In this document: piece by piece, positions 60,533 to 64,000 of the stretch
Numbering within the stretch: position 1 is the first letter of the stretch
How the letters are laid out: each line of letters begins with the position of its first letter
Position numbers and translations under genes: made by a program
The notes under the pieces: generated by a model
Database searches by the model: none
Seen by the model: only the letters and a program-made list of their open reading frames with translations
What the model was told of the DNA's origin: nothing
DNA from: Burkholderiales bacterium
GTDB taxonomy: Bacteria; Pseudomonadota; Gammaproteobacteria; Burkholderiales; WYBJ01
Direction of reading: 5' to 3'
Length of the DNA: 64,000 nt
NCBI GenBank assembly: GCA_022841915.1
Contig: JALHQN010000004.1
Coordinates: 1 to 64,000, forward strand

Positions 60533-61282
60533 TCATGGCGCAAAGCTCTGCGCGAGCGAGCCGAGCAGCAGGTTCCATCCGTCCACGAGCACGAACAGCA
60601 TGAGCTTGAACGGCAGTGCAATGAGCGCGGGCGACACCATCATCATGCCCATCGACATGAGCACCGAGGCCACCACCATGTCGATGATCAGAAACGGGAT
60701 GAACACCATGAAGCCGATCTGAAACGCGGTCTTGAGTTCGCTCGTCACATAAGCCGGTACCAATACGGTGAAAGGCACTTCGTCCGGGCTTGCCACTTCC
60801 CCCTTGCCGGAAAGCTTGAGGAACAGGGCGAGATCGGTCTCGCGCGTCTGCTTCATCATGAAGCCGCGCAACGGCAGGGCACCCTTCTCCAGCGCTTCGG
60901 TGAACTCGATCTTGTTCTCCGAGTACGGCACCCACGCTTCGTTGTAGATGCGTTCGAGCACCGGCGCCATCACGAACAGGGTCAGGAAGAGCGCCAGTCC
61001 GATCAACACCTGATTCGGCGGGGAAGTCGGGGTGCCGAGCGCTTGCCGCAAGAGCGAGAGCACGATGATGATGCGGGTGAAGCCCGTCATCATCAGCAGC
61101 ACGGCCGGCAGGAATGTCAGGCCCGTCAGCATGAGCAGCGTCTGCAGGCTGAGCGAGTAGGATTGGCCGCCGCCTGGGGCGGGCGTGGACGTGAAGGCGG
61201 GCAAGCCGGCGCTCTGCGCCAAGGCGCTGCTCAGCGGCAAAGCGAGCAGCAGACCGAGAAGAAGTGAAATGCTACGGCGCAT
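60533..61282 (-). CDS. fliP: Flagellar export protein FliP
   Basis: A 249-residue membrane protein with a cleavable signal peptide ([18 protein letters not shown]), as is usual for FliP, and four helices. Landmarks are [30 protein letters not shown] (shortened), [18 protein letters not shown] and [27 protein letters not shown] (shortened). Five copies form the core of the export gate. The start overlaps the 3' end of fliO by 11 bases. Confidence 0.95.
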   Translation of the reverse strand: MRRSISLLLGLLLALPLSSALAQSAGLPAFTSTPAPGGGQSYSLSLQTLLMLTGLTFLPAVLLMMTGFTRIIIVLSLLRQALGTPTSPPNQVLIGLALFLTLFVMAPVLERIYNEAWVPYSENKIEFTEALEKGALPLRGFMMKQTRETDLALFLKLSGKGEVASPDEVPFTVLVPAYVTSELKTAFQIGFMVFIPFLIIDMVVASVLMSMGMMMVSPALIALPFKLMLFVLVDGWNLLLGSLAQSFAP

Positions 61283-61697
61283 GGCGACGATCCGCGAAGC
61301 GCTGCAGGAGTTGGGCGAACGGGGCCGGCGGCGTCGTGGCGCCGGCTGCGGCCGGCAGCTCGCCCTTGGGCAGTGTTGCCAGCGCACGCACTTGACCGGG
61401 TGCGACCCCGATCAGGATCCAGCTGTCGGCCACTTCCAGCAGGACGACGCGCTCGCGTGTTCCGACCGAGGCGGCGGCGATGGTCTTGATGGCCTGATCG
61501 GTGAGCCCGGGCAGGCGACCGATGCGCTTCATCACGAGGGCGCCGCCGAGGAGCAGCGCGAGGACGACGCCGAGCCCGAGCACCACTTGCAACAGGTTAC
61601 CGGGGCCCAATGGGGATGGCACTGCCTCCGCGGCAAGCGTGCCGATCGGGTAGAGCGCGGCGACAGCGCCGCTCCACCAGGCAGCGCTTCGACTCAC
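61272..61697 (-). CDS. fliO: Flagellar biosynthesis protein FliO
   Basis: A 141-residue protein with an N-terminal signal-like helix, one membrane helix ([22 protein letters not shown], shortened) and a small cytoplasmic domain ([32 protein letters not shown]). FliO stabilises FliP during gate assembly. The weakly conserved sequence and position between fliN and fliP fit. It overlaps fliN by four bases and fliP by 11. Confidence 0.9.
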   Translation of the reverse strand: MSRSAAWWSGAVAALYPIGTLAAEAVPSPLGPGNLLQVVLGLGVVLALLLGGALVMKRIGRLPGLTDQAIKTIAAASVGTRERVVLLEVADSWILIGVAPGQVRALATLPKGELPAAAGATTPPAPFAQLLQRFADRRHAP

Positions 61698-62146
61698 TTG
61701 TTCAGCCTCTTCATGCGCTCGCTGGGCGTGATCACGTCGGTGAGCCGGATGCCGAACTTCTCGTTCACCACCACGACTTCGCCTTGAGCGATCAGGCAGC
61801 CGTTGACGAGCACGTTCATGGGTTCGCCGGCGAGCCCGTCGAGTTCGACGACCGAGCCTTGCGCGAGCTGCAGCAGATTGCGAATGGGCAGCTTGGTCCG
61901 GCCGAGTTCGACCGTGAGCTGCACGGGAATGTCGAGCACCAGGTCGATATCGTTGCGCGTCGCCGATCGCGTGCTGGGGCTGTCGAACTGCTGGAAGACC
62001 GCGGGGTTGGCTGCGGCACGCGGCTCCTGCGCAGCGGCGAAGGCGTCGTCCACGGAGGTCTCCTCACCGGCCGTGGCGTTCTGTTCGTTCAGGGCTGCGG
62101 CCCAGTCGTCGCTGACGGCATCCTGATCGGTAGTGGCGTCGGACAC
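61694..62146 (-). CDS. fliN: Flagellar motor switch protein FliN
   Basis: A 150-residue C-ring protein. The N-terminal 65 residues are acidic and flexible; the C-terminal SpoA domain (about 70-148) has LVLDIPVQLTVELGRTKLPIRNLLQLAQGSVVELD (shortened) and VNEKFGIRLTDVITPSER. I chose the GTG start because TTAGGAGAA stands five bases before it; longer versions reach into the fliM gene. Length is slightly above that of enteric FliN (137). Confidence 0.94.
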   Translation of the reverse strand: MSDATTDQDAVSDDWAAALNEQNATAGEETSVDDAFAAAQEPRAAANPAVFQQFDSPSTRSATRNDIDLVLDIPVQLTVELGRTKLPIRNLLQLAQGSVVELDGLAGEPMNVLVNGCLIAQGEVVVVNEKFGIRLTDVITPSERMKRLNK

Positions 62147-62156
62147 GGATGTTCTC

Positions 62157-63137
62157 CTAATTCTCGTTGGTATGGGAGACGGTGCGCTCGATGCGCACAG
62201 CATACTTCCCGTTCGACACACCGCACTTGCATTCCATGACCGGCACGCCGTCGATGGCCGCCAGCATCGTCTCGGGCACCTCGATGCCGATCACATCGCC
62301 GGTCTGCATGTTGAGGATCTGCTCGAGCGTCAGGGCGGTGCGGCCGAGGTTGACGACCAGCTCCACCTCGGCGTTTTGCACTTCTCGCTGCATCTGCGTG
62401 AACCAGCGCTTGTCGGTGTCGTGCGCATCCGACTGGATGCTGCTGTAGAGGATGTCGCGCAGCGGTTCGAGCGAGGTGTAGGGAATGCAAATGTGCATCT
62501 CGCCGCCGGCGGGACCGAATTCGATGTGTAGCGTCGTGACGATCACCACGTCGTTCGGGGTGGCGATGCTTGCGAACTGGGTGTTCATCTCCGAGCGCAC
62601 GTACTCGAGCTTGATCTCGAACACCGATTTCCAGCTCTTTTCGTATTCTTCGAAGACGAGTTCGAGCATGCGCTGGATGATGCGCATCTCGGTTTGGGTG
62701 AAGTCGCGGCCCTCCACTCGGGTATGGAACTGGCCGCTGCCGCCGAACAGGCTGTCGACCACGAGAAAGACCAGGTTCGGATCGAAGATGAACAGCGAGC
62801 TGCCGCGCAGCGGCTTGATCTGCACCAGATTCAGATTGGTCGGCACGACCAGGTTGCGCACGAAGTCGCTGAACTTCTGCACCTTGGGGGGGGCGATCGT
62901 CACGTCGGCGCTGCGCCGCAGGAAGTTGAACATGGCGATGCGCAGCTGCCGCGCGAAGCGCTCGTTCACCATCTCGAAGGTCGGCATCCGCGCCCGGACG
63001 ATGCGCTCCTCGGTGGCGAGGTTATAGGGCCTCACGCCAGCCGAGGGTTTTTCTTCCTGAACGGGTTCGTCGGCTTCGCCGCTCACGCCCTTGAGCAGCG
63101 CGTCGACCTCGTCCTGGGATAGAAATTCCTTGCTCAT
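62157..63137 (-). CDS. fliM: Flagellar motor switch protein FliM
   Basis: A 326-residue switch protein. The N-terminal EFLSQDEVDALLKGVSGE is the CheY-P-binding peptide (LSQDEIDALL consensus). The middle domain (about 45-230) carries the FliG-binding GGXG loop region, here with LFGGSGQFHTRVEGRDFT, and the C-terminal SpoA-type domain binds FliN (VELVVNLGRTALTLEQILNMQTGDVIGI, shortened). The gene lies 18 bases downstream of fliL and ten before fliN. Confidence 0.96.
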   Translation of the reverse strand: MSKEFLSQDEVDALLKGVSGEADEPVQEEKPSAGVRPYNLATEERIVRARMPTFEMVNERFARQLRIAMFNFLRRSADVTIAPPKVQKFSDFVRNLVVPTNLNLVQIKPLRGSSLFIFDPNLVFLVVDSLFGGSGQFHTRVEGRDFTQTEMRIIQRMLELVFEEYEKSWKSVFEIKLEYVRSEMNTQFASIATPNDVVIVTTLHIEFGPAGGEMHICIPYTSLEPLRDILYSSIQSDAHDTDKRWFTQMQREVQNAEVELVVNLGRTALTLEQILNMQTGDVIGIEVPETMLAAIDGVPVMECKCGVSNGKYAVRIERTVSHTNEN

Positions 63138-63155
63138 GACGGGCGGCTGCGTCGT

Positions 63156-63749
63156 TTACTGGACGATGAAGTGCGTGAAGAACACGTCCAGAACCCGCTC
63201 GGGGGCATCGTCTTCCTCTTCGACTTCCTCTTCCGCCTTGCCCTTGCCTTTCTTGGCTTTGCCGTCGCCCTCTTCGGCGACTTTGGGCTTCCTGCGCTTC
63301 TTCTTTTTCCGCTCGTACGGGAGCGGCGCTTCGACTTCGCGAATGATGTCCTCGGCGAGCTTCGCCTTGCCTTCTAGCGAAGCGATCTGGGAGGGCTTCT
63401 TGCTCGAGAGCAGCAGCAGCACGCGGCTGCGCACTTCGGGCAGCGCCGCCTTGATGGCATCGGCCGTTTGCTGGTTCACGACCTTGAGCGTTATCGCGAC
63501 CTGCAGGAACTGCTGTCCTTCCTCGGGCTGCAGGTTCACCGTGAACTGGTCGAGCGGAAAGAAGACCGTCGCCTTGTCCGCGGCGCTGTGGTCTTCTTCC
63601 TCCTCCCCGCCGGCATCCCGGCCCAGGAAGAACCATCCGGCACCCGCGCCGGCGAGCAGCACCACCACCAGGATGATGATCAGCGGAAGCTTGCTCTTCT
63701 TGGGGGCGGCTGCGGCGTCCGCAGGCGCCTTGGCGGCAGAGGTGGCCAT
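63156..63749 (-). CDS. fliL: Flagellar basal-body protein FliL
   Basis: A 197-residue FliL with one membrane helix (LPLIIILVVVLLAGAGAGWFFLG, shortened) and a periplasmic stomatin-like domain (FFPLDQFTVNLQPEEGQQFLQVAITLKVVN, shortened). FliL rings the stator and aids torque. The protein has a Lys/Glu/Arg-rich insertion near residues 145-185 (RKKKKRRKPKVAEEGDGKAKKGKGKAEEEVEEE, abbreviated) before the C-terminal VLDVFFTHFIVQ, much longer than usual. AAGGAG precedes the ATG inside a small hairpin. It heads the leftward fliLMNOPQR operon. Confidence 0.9.
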   Translation of the reverse strand: MATSAAKAPADAAAAPKKSKLPLIIILVVVLLAGAGAGWFFLGRDAGGEEEEDHSAADKATVFFPLDQFTVNLQPEEGQQFLQVAITLKVVNQQTADAIKAALPEVRSRVLLLLSSKKPSQIASLEGKAKLAEDIIREVEAPLPYERKKKKRRKPKVAEEGDGKAKKGKGKAEEEVEEEDDAPERVLDVFFTHFIVQ

Positions 63750-63757
63750 GCGATCTC

Positions 63758-63774
63758 CTTCGTTTTAGACGAAG
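63758..63774 (-). promoter_or_regulatory. Hairpin overlapping the fliL ribosome binding site
   Basis: On the minus strand CTTCGT and ACGAAG form six-base arms around a five-base loop; the downstream arm overlaps the AAGGAG site of fliL. In mRNA this stem could limit ribosome access. The structure is short and its stability is not tested. Confidence 0.4.
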
Positions 63775-64000
63775 CGATTATGCGAGTCCGGCAAGCCGGG
63801 TCATGCCGCAAACAGACCGGCCAATGGGGCTCATCTCGAGATTTTCTGTGCACGGGATCACGCTCGCAGCAGCGCACGGACCGAACACGCATCGCCTGCG
63901 GGAGGCGATGTCCGGACCGGGCGGATCGCGGCTGGGAAGCGCGTATCAGCGCTGAATGCCGCGCGCGGGCGCGCTGCGGCGCCGCAGCCTGCCGGGGTGA
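63775..64000. other. Right end, upstream of fliL
   Basis: No supported gene is visible here. It should contain the promoter of the fliL operon on the minus strand. I do not see a sigma-28 element, which fits class II (FlhDC) control. Short open frames on both strands have no similarity. Confidence 0.4.

Noticed and set aside
1-64000. Recent transfer of the lipid operon by a mobile element
   Set aside because: I find no integrase, transposase, terminal repeats or tRNA at its borders, and its GC-rich codon use looks like that of the flanking flagellar genes. Older acquisition cannot be excluded.

Overview
The window is high-GC chromosomal DNA from a motile betaproteobacterium, most likely of the Burkholderiales or a neighbouring order. 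The grounds are a flagellar regulon under FlhDC with FliA/FlgM, three Bug (TctC-type) substrate-binding receptors of the kind greatly expanded in Burkholderiales, a PEP-CTERM protein as found in aquatic betaproteobacteria, and dense coding with ATGA-type overlaps. I see no rRNA, tRNA, CRISPR array, insertion sequence or phage gene.

Layout: 0.5-2.6 kb holds a DUF4124 protein and a polyphosphate kinase 2. 3.3-8.9 kb is a 5-oxoproline-type operon (DUF1445 protein, pxpB, pxpC, pxpA) followed by two Bug receptors. 9-15.7 kb is housekeeping and accessory: FAH-family hydrolase, aldo/keto reductase, CBS/CorC membrane protein, ankyrin lipoprotein, DUF72 protein, MFS transporter. 15.9-19.7 kb encodes two multidomain c-di-GMP signalling proteins; the first (HDOD-REC-GGDEF) lies behind a near-consensus sigma-28 promoter. 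19.9-31.1 kb is flhDC, motAB plus a membrane methyltransferase and an HDOD protein, then flhB-flhA-flhF-flhG-fliA. 31.2-33.8 kb holds an SDR, a PEP-CTERM protein and an XRE-type regulator. 33.9-45.3 kb is an eight-gene, tightly overlapping operon of lipid-type enzymes. 45.3-58.1 kb returns to flagellar genes: flgN, flgM and flgA leftward, flgB-flgL rightward, and a small lipoprotein. 58.4-59.4 kb is a third Bug receptor, and 59.4-63.8 kb is fliL-M-N-O-P-Q-R on the minus strand.

The most interesting part is the operon between fliA and flgN. It encodes a fatty acid desaturase, a CDP-archaeol-synthase-like cytidylyltransferase, a PEP-synthase-like dikinase without a PEP barrel, a UbiA-like prenyltransferase, a methyltransferase, a PlsC-like acyltransferase, a fatty acyl-AMP ligase, and one polypeptide joining an acyl carrier protein, a thioester reductase and an aminoglycoside-phosphotransferase-like kinase. 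Together these look like a pathway that activates a fatty acid, reduces it to an aldehyde or alcohol, phosphorylates and CTP-activates a lipid alcohol, and builds an unusual polar lipid. A divergent XRE regulator and a perfect 17-bp palindrome in the divergent promoter suggest dedicated control. The product is unknown to me.

Smaller oddities: FlhB has NPTR where NPTH is expected at the autocleavage site; FlhG lacks the lysines of its Walker A motif; several sigma-28 promoters can be read directly (motA, the HDOD-REC-GGDEF gene, two tandem copies before flgM, and probably flgK); and the flhDC leader has one terminator facing each way.
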